A stretch of DNA of 64,000 nt from Paenibacillus piri (lineage in GTDB: Bacteria; Bacillota; Bacilli; Paenibacillales; NBRC-103111): NCBI RefSeq assembly GCF_004354045.1, contig NZ_SMRT01000010.1, positions 63,113 through 127,112 on the forward strand, read 5' to 3'. Below are positions 24,422 to 33,222 of the stretch, piece by piece (the first letter of the stretch is position 1; the number at the start of each line of letters is the position of its first letter). Under the pieces are notes generated by a model. That model searched no databases. It was not told where the DNA came from and worked only from the letters and a program-made list of their open reading frames with translations. A program made the position numbers and the translations under genes.

Positions 24422-25483
24422 ATGGCAACTCGAAATCGTAAATTGTTCATTTCCACGCTGCTCGGCTCCATCCTTTTATCGCTGGCTTTAAGCGGCTGCG
24501 GAACTACAGCGGCCACCAACACTTCGGCCACCGCCCAGGCGGGAGGCTCCAATGCCGGTGCGGGGAAACCGCAGGAAAAAATTGTCGTCAATATCGGGGT
24601 ACAAGGAAAAACGGGCATCCTGCCCTATGCGAGAGATAAGGGAACCTTCGAGAAAGCTTTCTCGGCCGTCGGCGCCGAGGTCAAATGGAACGAATTTGCC
24701 AGCGGCCCCCCTCATTTCGAAGCATTAGCCGCAGGGCGGATCGACTTCGGCGCCGTAGGCGGAACCCCCGTCGTATCCGGTCAAGTGGGCGGCATCGATT
24801 TCAAAGCGATTGCCGTCACCGGCGACGGCAAGAAAGGAAACATGATCGTCATCCCCAAAAACAGCCCGATCAAAGAGTTAAAAGATTTGAAAGGGAAAAA
24901 CATCGGGGTAGCCAAAGGCAGCAGCGCTTATAATTTCCTCTATCTGGCCATCGATAAAGCAGGGCTTAAAGGCAGTGATGTCAAGGTCATTCAGCTGCAG
25001 CCCGACGAAGCGAGACCGGCTCTCGACACCGGCGCCATCGACGCCTGGTCGATCTGGGAGCCTTACGCCACCACAGCCGTGTTTCAGACCGGAGCCAAAG
25101 TGCTAGTGAGCGGTCAGGACTTGAATATTAACGCTCCCGGCTTTCTGATCGCCCGAACCAAGTTTACGACCGATCATCCCGATTTAACCGTTCTTTTCCT
25201 TAAAACTTATGAAGAAACGCGAAAATATTACGTCGAGCATACCGAGGAAGTCACGAATGAGCTGTCCAAAGCGCAAAAGCTGGACCGGGAAATCATCAGC
25301 ACCGTGCTCAAGAACACCGAGCCGCTGCTCTCTCCGATCACGCCGGAATTTGCCAAAGCCCATCAGGAGCAGGCCGACTTCCTCTTCTCCGTCGGGGCTA
25401 TCAACAAGAAGCTGGATACGTCCCAAGTGCTGGAAAGCAAGTTCGTCGAGCAGGCATTGAAAGAATTGAAGGAGAAGAAGTAG
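24422..25483 (+). CDS. ssuA: SsuA-like aliphatic sulfonate-binding lipoprotein
   Basis: Binding protein of 353 residues; ATG 24422 follows AGGAGGG by 8 nt. Lipoprotein signal with lipobox LSGC (Cys26). The mature part has the SsuA/THI5-like NMT1 fold landmarks: VVNIGVQGKTGILPYARDKG, FEALAAGRIDFGAVGGTPVV, LKDLKGKNIGVAKGSSAYNF and DTGAIDAWSIWEPY. Such proteins capture sulfonates, taurine or sulfate esters for an SsuBC importer. The permease and ATPase that normally accompany it are absent here; the operon ends at a terminator 70 nt later. It may serve a transporter encoded elsewhere. The ligand could be another organosulfur compound. Confidence 0.85.
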   Translation: MATRNRKLFISTLLGSILLSLALSGCGTTAATNTSATAQAGGSNAGAGKPQEKIVVNIGVQGKTGILPYARDKGTFEKAFSAVGAEVKWNEFASGPPHFEALAAGRIDFGAVGGTPVVSGQVGGIDFKAIAVTGDGKKGNMIVIPKNSPIKELKDLKGKNIGVAKGSSAYNFLYLAIDKAGLKGSDVKVIQLQPDEARPALDTGAIDAWSIWEPYATTAVFQTGAKVLVSGQDLNINAPGFLIARTKFTTDHPDLTVLFLKTYEETRKYYVEHTEEVTNELSKAQKLDREIISTVLKNTEPLLSPITPEFAKAHQEQADFLFSVGAINKKLDTSQVLESKFVEQALKELKEKK

Positions 25484-25555
25484 CCGAATTCTGCGAATGG
25501 CGCTTGCATAAATAGTGATGGCCGTCATCTGATTTGTCATATGGCAAAACAAAAT

Positions 25556-25584
25556 AAAACCGGTTCGCAATGCGAACCGGTTTT
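25556..25584. terminator. Bidirectional terminator
   Basis: AAAACCGGTTCGCA (25556-25569) pairs with TGCGAACCGGTTTT (25571-25584), a long near-perfect stem with A- and T-rich ends on both strands. It separates the plus-strand organosulfur operon from the minus-strand catabolic operon. Confidence 0.85.
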
Positions 25585-25604
25585 GGTTGTAAAGAAGATT
25601 TATT

Positions 25605-26858
25605 TTAGGAGAACTGCATAACGACAGGCTCACTTATCACATCGATGTCATTGGAATTTAACGCATCCGGCAACATGCTCTCTGAAATCCAGATATGTTT
25701 AAGCTCCAGTGTGTTCTTGATTCGAACCATTCGTACTTGGCGCATGTCAAAAGCATTACAAGTCCTTACCGCCGCCTGGACCGCCAAAGTTTCCGTAGGC
25801 AGAAACATAGGTACTTTTACAGGAGTTAGAACGGTGCTTGTAAAAGCGTTCATATAGCCCTTTTCCCAATCTATTTCATCGAATAATTTGCGTGTAATCA
25901 CATCGGCAGGACCTATTCCCAGTGCATTCCCTTGCGTTTTTTCCGTCAAGCCAAGCACTACAATGCGACTGATTGCAGGTGCCTTACTTTGAACATAGGG
26001 CGTGTTGAAGCGCCCTGTAATATTAGGATCCATGCCGCTTCCGGATATATCCTTGCCAACCTCGTCCACAATTAAAACATCAATGGGATCGAATAATAAA
26101 CGCGGCATGAAGGATTTGGCATCCAGCAGCAGCTGCGGCTCAACATGCTGCATGTCTTCAGCCGGTACTGCAATAATTTTAGCCGGCCTATCGTAAGCAT
26201 TTTCAATAGAAGCCAAACCGAAAATAATAGGAAGCTTGGATAGCGCAATTTTAGCCATCTCAGGAACATGCTCCGCCATGAATTTAAACCCGTATGCATG
26301 AGCTGCATCCGCTCCTTTATGCTTACCTAAACCAATTGTGACCATTTTCATTAATCCGCTTTCAATCGGGCCGCTAAAAGCCGTATGTGGTTTAATTCGA
26401 TTAATTACGATAATTTTATCCGATTGATAAGCGAGTTTGTCTGTAAATACAGGCAGCCCTTTGGGTAATCTCCCGATCTCTACAACCTCCATGCTTGAAC
26501 GGATGGGGGCGCCTGCACTTTGCTCCGTTACACCTAAATGTTCCAATACTTCGACTTGACCCGCTGCCGTTGCGCCGCCATGACTTCCCATCGCGGGTAC
26601 AATAAAAGGTTCACCGCCGACAGCTTTTACAGCATTTACGACTTCTCTAACCAAAATAGGAATATCCGCTACTCCCCGACTGCCGACGGCTATGGCCACC
26701 CGGTCACCCCGTTTGATCCTGGATAAAACTCCTGCTGTTTTGATTGCTGTATGTACGGCTAATGCCGTATCCTCTATTTCCGGAGCAAAAAAATTTTGCC
26801 TTACTTTTGCCATCTTAGGAATGGGTATATTACACAATAAATCCTCCACTTTCTTCAT
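25605..26858 (-). CDS. LarA-like (lactate racemase domain) protein
   Basis: Protein of 417 residues from ATG 26858, which follows GAGGAG by 7 nt; an in-frame upstream codon at 26873 lacks a site. It belongs to the nickel-pincer lactate racemase (LarA/DUF2088) family: N-terminal part with FVPAMGSHGGATAAGQVEVL, then NRIKPHTAFSGPIESGLMKM and VTIGLGKHKGADAAHAYGF, where the His and Lys residues are candidates for cofactor binding. LarA relatives racemise or epimerise alpha-hydroxy acids, so a role in interconverting a sugar acid or hydroxy acid fits the neighbouring D-2-hydroxyacid dehydrogenases. It is the last gene of the minus-strand importer operon. Whether it carries the nickel-pincer cofactor cannot be told here; no larB, larC or larE is in the window. 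Confidence 0.75.
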   Translation of the reverse strand: MKKVEDLLCNIPIPKMAKVRQNFFAPEIEDTALAVHTAIKTAGVLSRIKRGDRVAIAVGSRGVADIPILVREVVNAVKAVGGEPFIVPAMGSHGGATAAGQVEVLEHLGVTEQSAGAPIRSSMEVVEIGRLPKGLPVFTDKLAYQSDKIIVINRIKPHTAFSGPIESGLMKMVTIGLGKHKGADAAHAYGFKFMAEHVPEMAKIALSKLPIIFGLASIENAYDRPAKIIAVPAEDMQHVEPQLLLDAKSFMPRLLFDPIDVLIVDEVGKDISGSGMDPNITGRFNTPYVQSKAPAISRIVVLGLTEKTQGNALGIGPADVITRKLFDEIDWEKGYMNAFTSTVLTPVKVPMFLPTETLAVQAAVRTCNAFDMRQVRMVRIKNTLELKHIWISESMLPDALNSNDIDVISEPVVMQFS

Positions 26859-26929
26859 AATGAATCTCCTCATTCTGAATATTTAAAGAAGCTGTCCCTC
26901 CATGAAAACAGCTTCCAAACAAAGTACAA

Positions 26930-27760
26930 TTACTTTACTCCTCCTAAAGTCATACCGCTAACCATGAATTTAGAAGCTAATAAGTACAAGATGACAACAG
27001 GTACGGAGGCTACGATAGATCCGCCCATAAGAGGTCCCCAAGCGAATACGTCCCCCACCACCATCTCCGCCAGGCCCAAAGTAATCGTCTTATCTGATCC
27101 TTTCGTTATAATAACCAGAGCGTATAAATATTCGCTCCAGCATAACGTAAAGGAAAAAATTAACGTAGCGGCGATTCCTGGAGCTGCCAGCGGGAAAATG
27201 ATTCCGAACATTGTCCTTAACCTTGAGCAGCCGTCAATCATAGCCGCCTCTTCGATTTCTACAGGAATGGACTTAAAATACGAAATAAGCATCCATGTCG
27301 CATAAGGCACTGTAATCGTAGGATATATCAGCAATAAGGCGTAAATGGAGTCGTTCAATCCGATCCAGGAAACCAGCATATATAATGGAATGAACAGCAC
27401 CGCTTTGGGCATTAAATAGGCATATAGAATACTTTTCGATATTAAAGATCTTCCTTTAAAATACAGCCTTGAAATGGCGTAAGCTGCAAGCATACTCGCA
27501 AAAATCGATACAATTGCGGAAATTATTGCTACTAATAGACTGTTTTTAATATTGTGCAGGAAATTTTTTTCCACGATCAGCTTTACATAAGAGGACCATT
27601 GAAGTTTCTCAGGCCAAAACGCCGGAACCAGCCTGTAGATCTCATTTTGGGTTTTAAGGGAAGTATTAATCATCCAATAAAGAGGGAATAGAGCAAAAAC
27701 CAGCATAATTGCCAAAGTAAAATATACGATGATTTGTTTGCTTAAATTTGGTGTATTCAT
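26930..27760 (-). CDS. Carbohydrate ABC transporter permease (MalG-type)
   Basis: Inner-membrane permease of 276 residues with six predicted segments (IIVYFTLAIMLVFALFPLYW first). The EAA loop reads EIEEAAMIDGCSRLRTMFGI, and the C-terminus FMVSGMTLGGVK is usual for MalG/LacG-type subunits. It lies 10 nt after the other permease, in the order binding protein, permease 1, permease 2, LarA-like. No ATPase subunit is present, as in the first importer of this window; a shared ATPase is likely. Confidence 0.9.
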   Translation of the reverse strand: MNTPNLSKQIIVYFTLAIMLVFALFPLYWMINTSLKTQNEIYRLVPAFWPEKLQWSSYVKLIVEKNFLHNIKNSLLVAIISAIVSIFASMLAAYAISRLYFKGRSLISKSILYAYLMPKAVLFIPLYMLVSWIGLNDSIYALLLIYPTITVPYATWMLISYFKSIPVEIEEAAMIDGCSRLRTMFGIIFPLAAPGIAATLIFSFTLCWSEYLYALVIITKGSDKTITLGLAEMVVGDVFAWGPLMGGSIVASVPVVILYLLASKFMVSGMTLGGVK

Positions 27761-27770
27761 GAGCCACTCC

Positions 27771-28661
27771 TCATTTTGACGACAGTGTTCGTTTAGTAAC
27801 GAAATTAATCAACAGTATCATTAACGGTAAGGAAAAAATCGAAATAGCGAGTGCCTTGCCTAAATGCAAATTGAGAAACCCGGTAGTGTAGCTCAAGGTA
27901 GACAGTACTTGAGTTGCGTTGGAAGGCCCGCCTCGTGTCATGAGCCATATGATCTCAAAATCGTTCAAGGTCCAGATCATTGTAATCACTGCCGCCAATA
28001 ACGCAACTTCCTTTACCGATGGCAGCGTGATGTAGATAAATCGTTTAACGGCGTTCGCACCATCCAACATAGCAGCTTCATACATATCGCTGGAAATTGC
28101 CTGCAAGCCAGCCAAAATGCCGATCCCCACAAATGGAATACCCCTCCATACATTGACTAAAATGACCGAAAACATCGCCAAATGGGCATCAGCCAACCAT
28201 CCGACCGGAGCTTTAATAATGCCAAGCTGGGTTAATAGAAAGTTCAACACACCGCCTACATCGGAAAAAATCCACTGCCAGGTAAAAATGGAGACGATCG
28301 TCGGTATCGTCCACGGTAGAAATAACAGTACGCGGAAAACGTTGCGAAATATCAATTTTTCATTAAGAACCAGCGCCATGATCATACCGAACACGACTTT
28401 GGCGCTGACACAAACTAATGTAAAAACAAGGGTATTCGTTACCGCTTTCCAAAACATGAGGTCGGCCAGCAGATTCACATAGTTTTTTATCCCGATGAAA
28501 TTTCCTGGAGTTCCGACCATTTTGTCAGTAAAGCTCATGTATATCGCCCATCCGAACGGGATTACCATGACCGCCATCAAATAAAGTACAACGGGAGCGA
28601 CCAAAGTCATGGCCAATCTATTTTCGTAATTCGTTCTCAAGTATAACCACACCCCAATCAT
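27771..28661 (-). CDS. Carbohydrate ABC transporter permease (MalF-type)
   Basis: Permease of 296 residues with an EAA loop MYEAAMLDGANAVKRFIYIT. ATG 28661 (MIGVWLYLRTNYENRL) has no strong ribosome binding site; an in-frame TTG eight codons further (LRTNYENRL) is preceded by GGGGTGG and is an alternative start. Separated from the binding-protein gene by a hairpin (28677-28706), a common arrangement that lowers expression of permease relative to binding protein. Confidence 0.88.
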   Translation of the reverse strand: MIGVWLYLRTNYENRLAMTLVAPVVLYLMAVMVIPFGWAIYMSFTDKMVGTPGNFIGIKNYVNLLADLMFWKAVTNTLVFTLVCVSAKVVFGMIMALVLNEKLIFRNVFRVLLFLPWTIPTIVSIFTWQWIFSDVGGVLNFLLTQLGIIKAPVGWLADAHLAMFSVILVNVWRGIPFVGIGILAGLQAISSDMYEAAMLDGANAVKRFIYITLPSVKEVALLAAVITMIWTLNDFEIIWLMTRGGPSNATQVLSTLSYTTGFLNLHLGKALAISIFSLPLMILLINFVTKRTLSSK

Positions 28662-28676
28662 TTTCGGTAAAAATAT

Positions 28677-28706
28677 GAATCTGGAGGAATCCTCTCCTCC
28701 AGATTC
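28677..28706 (-). terminator. Intercistronic hairpin between binding protein and permease
   Basis: GAATCTGGAGGA (28677-28688) pairs perfectly with TCCTCCAGATTC (28695-28706), loop 6 nt. It sits between the stop of the binding-protein gene and the permease start, without a clear U-run on the minus strand, so it is more likely an mRNA-protecting or partial attenuation structure than a full terminator. It also contains the GGAGGA that could act as a ribosome binding site when unfolded. Confidence 0.6.
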
Positions 28707-28725
28707 AGCTCATGCTTAGCTTCAG

Positions 28726-30030
28726 CTATTTCTTGAATACCTCTTCTATTTTGGTCTGCAGGTCCTGCATTGCCTTTTCGGGCGGAATGTTTTTGCCGAG
28801 CATTTCCTGGAACGTTTCATTTACATAACGAAGGTTATACACCTCTCCTGATTTAGGATTGAATCCTCCTGGATAACCGAGGAACGTGTACGATTTCGTA
28901 GAATCAACAAATATTTTATAATCATTCCAAATTGGCTCGTCCGCCAGCTTGGTCAGCATTGGAGCTGCCAATGGAACACCTTTTTCAACCCAGGTTTTAT
29001 ACCAGCTTGCATCGGCAACGTATTCGAGGAATTTACCGGCCAATTCGGGGTTTTTAGCATTTTTGAAAATACCCAAATTATTGCTGATACCCGGTATGAA
29101 AGTTCCTTTCGGCCCTGCCGGAAGCATAGCCAAGCCTGTGTTGTTATAGAGTTCGGGATTGTCTTTTTTAATGGAATTTAATAGACTTCCGACGTTCATT
29201 GTCATGGCAACCTGTCCGCTCAGGTAAGCTTTATTGTTCCCGGAATCATCCCATCCAAGTGCAGATGGAGGCGTACTCTTATCCGTTATAAAAATATCTC
29301 TAATTAATTTTGCAGCTTCGATCGTTTCGGGACTGTTGACTTTGACGGTTTTGCCGTCACTCGTATCCAGTGATCCGCCGTATGACCAAATCATAGCTCT
29401 AGTCTGCCATTCCGCATCGGTATCATTTTTACCAAATCCGATCCCTGCTCCATACAGCCCTTTCGATGAATCGGTAACCGCTTTCGCTATTTTACGGAAT
29501 TCCTCCCAGGTTTTTGGCGGTCCGTCAAATCCCGCGTTTTTCAATATATCCTTCCGGTAAAAAAGCACCGTTCCTTCAGCCCAATAAGGAAGCGCGTATT
29601 GTTTGCCATCATATGTAATCGCTTTCTTCATTGTTTCATAAATAGGACCGTTTTTCTCTTCAATTCTCTTGACAACATCACTTATGTCCGCCAACAAGCC
29701 CTTTTGTTGAAACTCGCCGACGACCTGGTAGCCGAACTGGGTTACATCCGGGACGTTACCGGACTCAATCGCGGCGGTCCATTTAGGATAAAAATCATCC
29801 GTTGCGATAAGCTCAATGTTGACATCCGCATTATTTTCAACACCGAACTGTTTTGCGCGCTCTACAAACAATTTGTTTTGATCTTCAACCAACAATTTTT
29901 TCATCCAAACGGTAAGGGTCTTTTTCTGTTCCTTTTTTCCTGTTGTGCCGGTTGCGTTATTGTTGCTGCATCCGAAAACCATCGAGACGCTTAACGTGAT
30001 TAGTGTTGCTGTCATCAGCTTTTTTTTCAT
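28726..30030 (-). CDS. Extracellular solute-binding lipoprotein (sugar or sugar acid)
   Basis: Lipoprotein of 434 residues, signal with lipobox VFGC and acylated Cys21. SBP_bac_1 family features: LTVWMKKLLVEDQNKLFVER at the mature start, GNVPDVTQFGYQVV, ALPYWAEGTVLFYRKDILKN, PPKTWEEFRKIAKAVTDSSK and a Trp-rich C-lobe. It captures a carbohydrate-like ligand for the two permeases encoded downstream. Because the operon also encodes a DapA-type aldolase and a LarA-like protein, a sugar acid is a reasonable guess. The ribosome binding site GGGGGAT lies before the ATG. Confidence 0.9.
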   Translation of the reverse strand: MKKKLMTATLITLSVSMVFGCSNNNATGTTGKKEQKKTLTVWMKKLLVEDQNKLFVERAKQFGVENNADVNIELIATDDFYPKWTAAIESGNVPDVTQFGYQVVGEFQQKGLLADISDVVKRIEEKNGPIYETMKKAITYDGKQYALPYWAEGTVLFYRKDILKNAGFDGPPKTWEEFRKIAKAVTDSSKGLYGAGIGFGKNDTDAEWQTRAMIWSYGGSLDTSDGKTVKVNSPETIEAAKLIRDIFITDKSTPPSALGWDDSGNNKAYLSGQVAMTMNVGSLLNSIKKDNPELYNNTGLAMLPAGPKGTFIPGISNNLGIFKNAKNPELAGKFLEYVADASWYKTWVEKGVPLAAPMLTKLADEPIWNDYKIFVDSTKSYTFLGYPGGFNPKSGEVYNLRYVNETFQEMLGKNIPPEKAMQDLQTKIEEVFKK

Positions 30031-30075
30031 ACTTCATCCCCCTTTAAAATAATAAGTGAACATTATAATGACGCA

Positions 30076-30972
30076 TTAAGCGAGTAACCCTTGTTCCTTA
30101 TAAGTCATAACTACTTGCTTCAGTTCTTCCATCGCTTGTTCGGACAGCTTGTCCACCGGTAAACGCGGCGGTCCTGCCGGAAGATCGATCATGTTCATCA
30201 TTTCTTTTAAAACGGATGGAAGCGTCCCCAATCCAAAAGCGCTGCGAATGGCCCTTAAGATTCTTTGCGCATCTTCCGCCTTCCTTATATCTCCTTGCCT
30301 CCAATACTCGTAAATCGATACCACTTCGGCCGGAAATACATTGGCAGTCGAGGCTATTGCTCCTTGTCCCCCTGCCAACAAAGTTGAGAGAATCAGCGAA
30401 TCGGTGCCGGCTAATACGGAAAACTGTTGGGAGTCGGTCGCCGAAATATAGGCCAGAATGTTATCAAAACTGCCGCTGCTGTCTTTGATGCCAACGATAT
30501 TCGGCAGTTTGGACAATTCCGCTACGGTTTTAGCCTGCAAATGATTTCCGGTGCGAGCAGGAATATTATATAGAACAATTGGCAAAGAAGTTGAATTGGC
30601 CAGGCTCATGTAATGATTCTGAAGTTCTTTTTGCGTAAATGATAAAAAGTAAGGAGTAATGACGGAGACGGCATCAATTCCGATGTCCTCAAACTTACGG
30701 GTTAACTTCATAGTTTCTTCGGTGCTGATGCCCCCTGCCCCCATGTAGATCGGCACCCGGCCTTTCGCTTCATCCGCTACAACCTCTGCAATAGTTACTT
30801 TTTCCTCCATCGAGAGTGAGAAGAATTCTCCGTTCGTTCCTAAACAAAACAGCCCATGAACGCCTTTTTCGATAAAACGGTTAACCATCCGGCGAAGGGC
30901 AGCTTCGTTTAGCGCATATTCCTCGGTAAACGGCGTCACCATGGCCGGAATAATACCTTTGGGAATCAACAT
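30076..30972 (-). CDS. DapA/NAL-family aldolase or dehydratase
   Basis: Class I aldolase-superfamily protein of 298 residues. The signature residues are visible: GTNGE (45-49), Tyr135 in LYNIPARTG and Schiff-base Lys163 in GIKDSSGSFDN. The family covers dihydrodipicolinate synthase, N-acetylneuraminate lyase, 2-keto-3-deoxy sugar acid aldolases and 5-keto-4-deoxyglucarate dehydratase. Its place at the head of a sugar-importer operon, next to D-2-hydroxyacid dehydrogenases and a UxaA-type dehydratase, favours cleavage or dehydration of a 2-keto-3-deoxy sugar acid rather than lysine synthesis. AGGAGGT precedes the ATG. It has its own promoter (31110-31138). Confidence 0.85.
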   Translation of the reverse strand: MLIPKGIIPAMVTPFTEEYALNEAALRRMVNRFIEKGVHGLFCLGTNGEFFSLSMEEKVTIAEVVADEAKGRVPIYMGAGGISTEETMKLTRKFEDIGIDAVSVITPYFLSFTQKELQNHYMSLANSTSLPIVLYNIPARTGNHLQAKTVAELSKLPNIVGIKDSSGSFDNILAYISATDSQQFSVLAGTDSLILSTLLAGGQGAIASTANVFPAEVVSIYEYWRQGDIRKAEDAQRILRAIRSAFGLGTLPSVLKEMMNMIDLPAGPPRLPVDKLSEQAMEELKQVVMTYKEQGLLA

Positions 30973-31109
30973 ATAATACCTCCTGTGTCATTTTACTGAC
31001 TTCATCCTTTTATTTAAGGAAATGTTTCCTGGCAACCGTCTTCAGTTCAGAAAATTGTTGCATGATGCATCGATTATCACCTTAATTATTTAAAATAATC
31101 GCTAAATGA

Positions 31110-31138
31110 ATAGTAATACAAAATAACACTTATTGCAA
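31110..31138 (-). promoter_or_regulatory. Promoter of aldolase-importer operon with motif copy
   Basis: On the minus strand TTGCAA (31138-31133) and TACTAT (31115-31110) are separated by 17 bp. The -35 box overlaps TATTGCAACACTT (31131-31143), the conserved half of the 19-bp motif found at 34.4-34.5 kb and 36.6 kb, and a further AACACTT lies at 31125-31131. A perfect 16-bp palindrome TTTTGTTTAAACAAAA (31142-31157) is adjacent. The region is therefore probably the target of the PrpR_N-type regulator. Confidence 0.5.
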
Positions 31139-31214
31139 CACTTTTGTTTAAACAAAACAATATTAAAAAAATAGTTGTAATTTGCATCAATTTTCTAAGA
31201 TATAAGTTGCCGCC

Positions 31215-32177
31215 TTATACCAGAATATTTTCCGCCTTTTTACCTGCCAATACGTCCAAAATCGATTGGGCTGTAATCAACCCAACCTTCCGATACGTTT
31301 CATACGTTTCCGCTGCGGTGTGCGGTGTCGTAATCAGATTGTCCAGTTGAAACAACGGATTGTCGGCTGTGACAGGCTCAGTTTCAAACACATCAATTGC
31401 AGCACCGGCTATTTCTCCCGATTGCAGCGCATCATACAGCGCATGTTCATCCACAAGAGCTCCTCTTGCCGTATTAATGAAGTAAGCGGTCTTTTTCATT
31501 AGAGCGAATTGCTCCCGGGACATCATGTGATAAGTCTCCGGTACGCTGGGCAAGTGCATACTAACCACATCACTTTTCTGCAGCACTTCCTCACAAGTTA
31601 CGAATGAAGCATGAAGTGCCTCCGCTTTTTCCAGATTCGGATATTTATCGTAAGCAATAATCTCGACATCGAATCCTTGCAGTTTTTTGGCAACCAGCCG
31701 AGCGATATTTCCAAATCCGAGAAAACCAATCGTCTTGCCTGCAAGCTCCATGCCGACAAAGCGGTCCCAGAAGCCCTGTCTTGCAGACTGATGCAATCCG
31801 GGTATGTTTCTGATAACAGATAAGATTAAGCCTATTGTAAGTTCGGCCACTGCATTCGCGTTTCCGCCAGGTACATTGCATACTTTTATTCCAAATTCGC
31901 TGGCCTTGTCCAGATCAATGTTGTCCACACCAACGCCAAAACGGGCAATCACCTTTAGCTTCGGTGCCAATTTGAATACAGCTTCATTCCATGTATCAAC
32001 CCCGGCGACAACTCCGTCAATATCCGTTACGATTTGTTTCAATTCTTCAAAAGTGAATGGTCGCCCGAGCCTATTCTCGATCACATTGCATCCACTGCTT
32101 TCAAGCAGTTGTTTAGCCTCCGGACAGAGCACGGAATAATTCGTAGCAGTAACCAAAACTTTTTTAGTCTTTCTCAT
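31215..32177 (-). CDS. D-2-hydroxyacid dehydrogenase, NAD-dependent
   Basis: Protein of 320 residues from ATG 32177 (GGGAGG 9 nt upstream; an in-frame TTG at 32198 is not supported). PGDH-like fold: catalytic Arg in INTARGALVDEHAL, Glu in FETEPV and His in ITTPHTAAET. The nucleotide motif reads GFLGFGNIAR, with Ala replacing the last Gly of GxGxxG; tolerated in some relatives but unlike its neighbour. It would interconvert a 2-keto acid and a D-2-hydroxy acid with NAD(H). The gap to the upstream paralogue is about 25 nt, so they are co-transcribed. Tandem non-identical dehydrogenases suggest two successive substrates or hetero-oligomers. Confidence 0.85.
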   Translation of the reverse strand: MRKTKKVLVTATNYSVLCPEAKQLLESSGCNVIENRLGRPFTFEELKQIVTDIDGVVAGVDTWNEAVFKLAPKLKVIARFGVGVDNIDLDKASEFGIKVCNVPGGNANAVAELTIGLILSVIRNIPGLHQSARQGFWDRFVGMELAGKTIGFLGFGNIARLVAKKLQGFDVEIIAYDKYPNLEKAEALHASFVTCEEVLQKSDVVSMHLPSVPETYHMMSREQFALMKKTAYFINTARGALVDEHALYDALQSGEIAGAAIDVFETEPVTADNPLFQLDNLITTPHTAAETYETYRKVGLITAQSILDVLAGKKAENILV

Positions 32178-32201
32178 TTTCAAAAACCTCCCACCCAACG
32201 C

Positions 32202-33152
32202 CTATAGACCGTTCACCACATGATCTGGTCTTTTTCCTTTGACAAGAACGTCGACTATATTTCGCACGCAGGTTAATCCCAGGGCGTTAACAGCTCCGCT
32301 TGTATAGCCTGCAATATGAGGCGCAGCAATAAGATTGGGCAAAGCGAGCAAAGGATGCTCATAAAGCGGTTCTTGCTCAAACACATCGAATGCGGCACCC
32401 GCGATCCCCCCGGACGTTAACGCCTCATAAAGAGCTTTCTCCGACACAATCCCTCCTCTGGCGGCATTAATCAGATAAGCGCTTTCTTTCATCCGTGCTA
32501 ATTGATCGGACGAGATCAAATGTTTTGTTTGCTCCGTTAGGGCAATATGTAAAGTTACAAAATCACTGTTTTCCAGTAACTGCTCCAATGTGACGAACCT
32601 TACCCCGTGCTTCTCGGCAAAGTTATGATCAGGATAAGGATCATAGGCCAAAATCTCCATATCAAAGCCAATCGCTCTACGGGCTACCTCTTTTCCAATA
32701 CTGCCCAAACCTATGATTCCGATTGTTTTATGATACACATCCGTGCCAAAAATGGCGGGCCATTTTCCCTTTTTAGTTAAATCGTTTGCCCCGGGTACTT
32801 GCCTAGCTAACGAAAGCATCAATGCAAAAGTAAAATCGGCTACAGCATGCTTGTTCGCATTCGGCACGTTTGTCACCCAAACGTTTCTTTCCTTTGCTGC
32901 CCGCAAGTTAATGTTGTCCACACCGACTCCGTGCTTACATATAATTTTTAATTGAGGAGCCTGCGCAAGAACGTTTGAATTAATATCGTTAAAGGCCACA
33001 ATCGCGGCATCTGCATCTTGGATGCTGGAAATGAATTGCTCTTCTTGAATATCCGCCGGTAAATGTACCAGTTGGATGCCGAACTTCTCCAAATATTCAA
33101 TAGGCTCGTTAGAATATTTGGCAAACGATGGGGATGTCGATACGACTTTCAT
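32202..33152 (-). CDS. D-2-hydroxyacid dehydrogenase, NAD-dependent, paralogue
   Basis: PGDH/hydroxypyruvate-reductase-like enzyme of 316 residues. The NAD motif is canonical (GIIGLGSIGKEVARRA); the catalytic triad sits in LINAARGGIVSEKAL, FEQEPLYEHP and APHIAGYTS. AAAGGAG precedes the ATG. It is second in the minus-strand operon after the iron alcohol dehydrogenase gene (70-nt gap) and before a divergent paralogue. Together with the LarA-like protein this implies catabolism of an alpha-hydroxy acid in which one stereoisomer is oxidised to the keto acid. Which acid cannot be read from sequence. Confidence 0.87.
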   Translation of the reverse strand: MKVVSTSPSFAKYSNEPIEYLEKFGIQLVHLPADIQEEQFISSIQDADAAIVAFNDINSNVLAQAPQLKIICKHGVGVDNINLRAAKERNVWVTNVPNANKHAVADFTFALMLSLARQVPGANDLTKKGKWPAIFGTDVYHKTIGIIGLGSIGKEVARRAIGFDMEILAYDPYPDHNFAEKHGVRFVTLEQLLENSDFVTLHIALTEQTKHLISSDQLARMKESAYLINAARGGIVSEKALYEALTSGGIAGAAFDVFEQEPLYEHPLLALPNLIAAPHIAGYTSGAVNALGLTCVRNIVDVLVKGKRPDHVVNGL

Positions 33153-33222
33153 GATAGGAATTCTCCTTTAAAGTTTTTCACATGAAATAACGGTGATTCT
33201 CATCTGCTTTTATCAACTGTTT

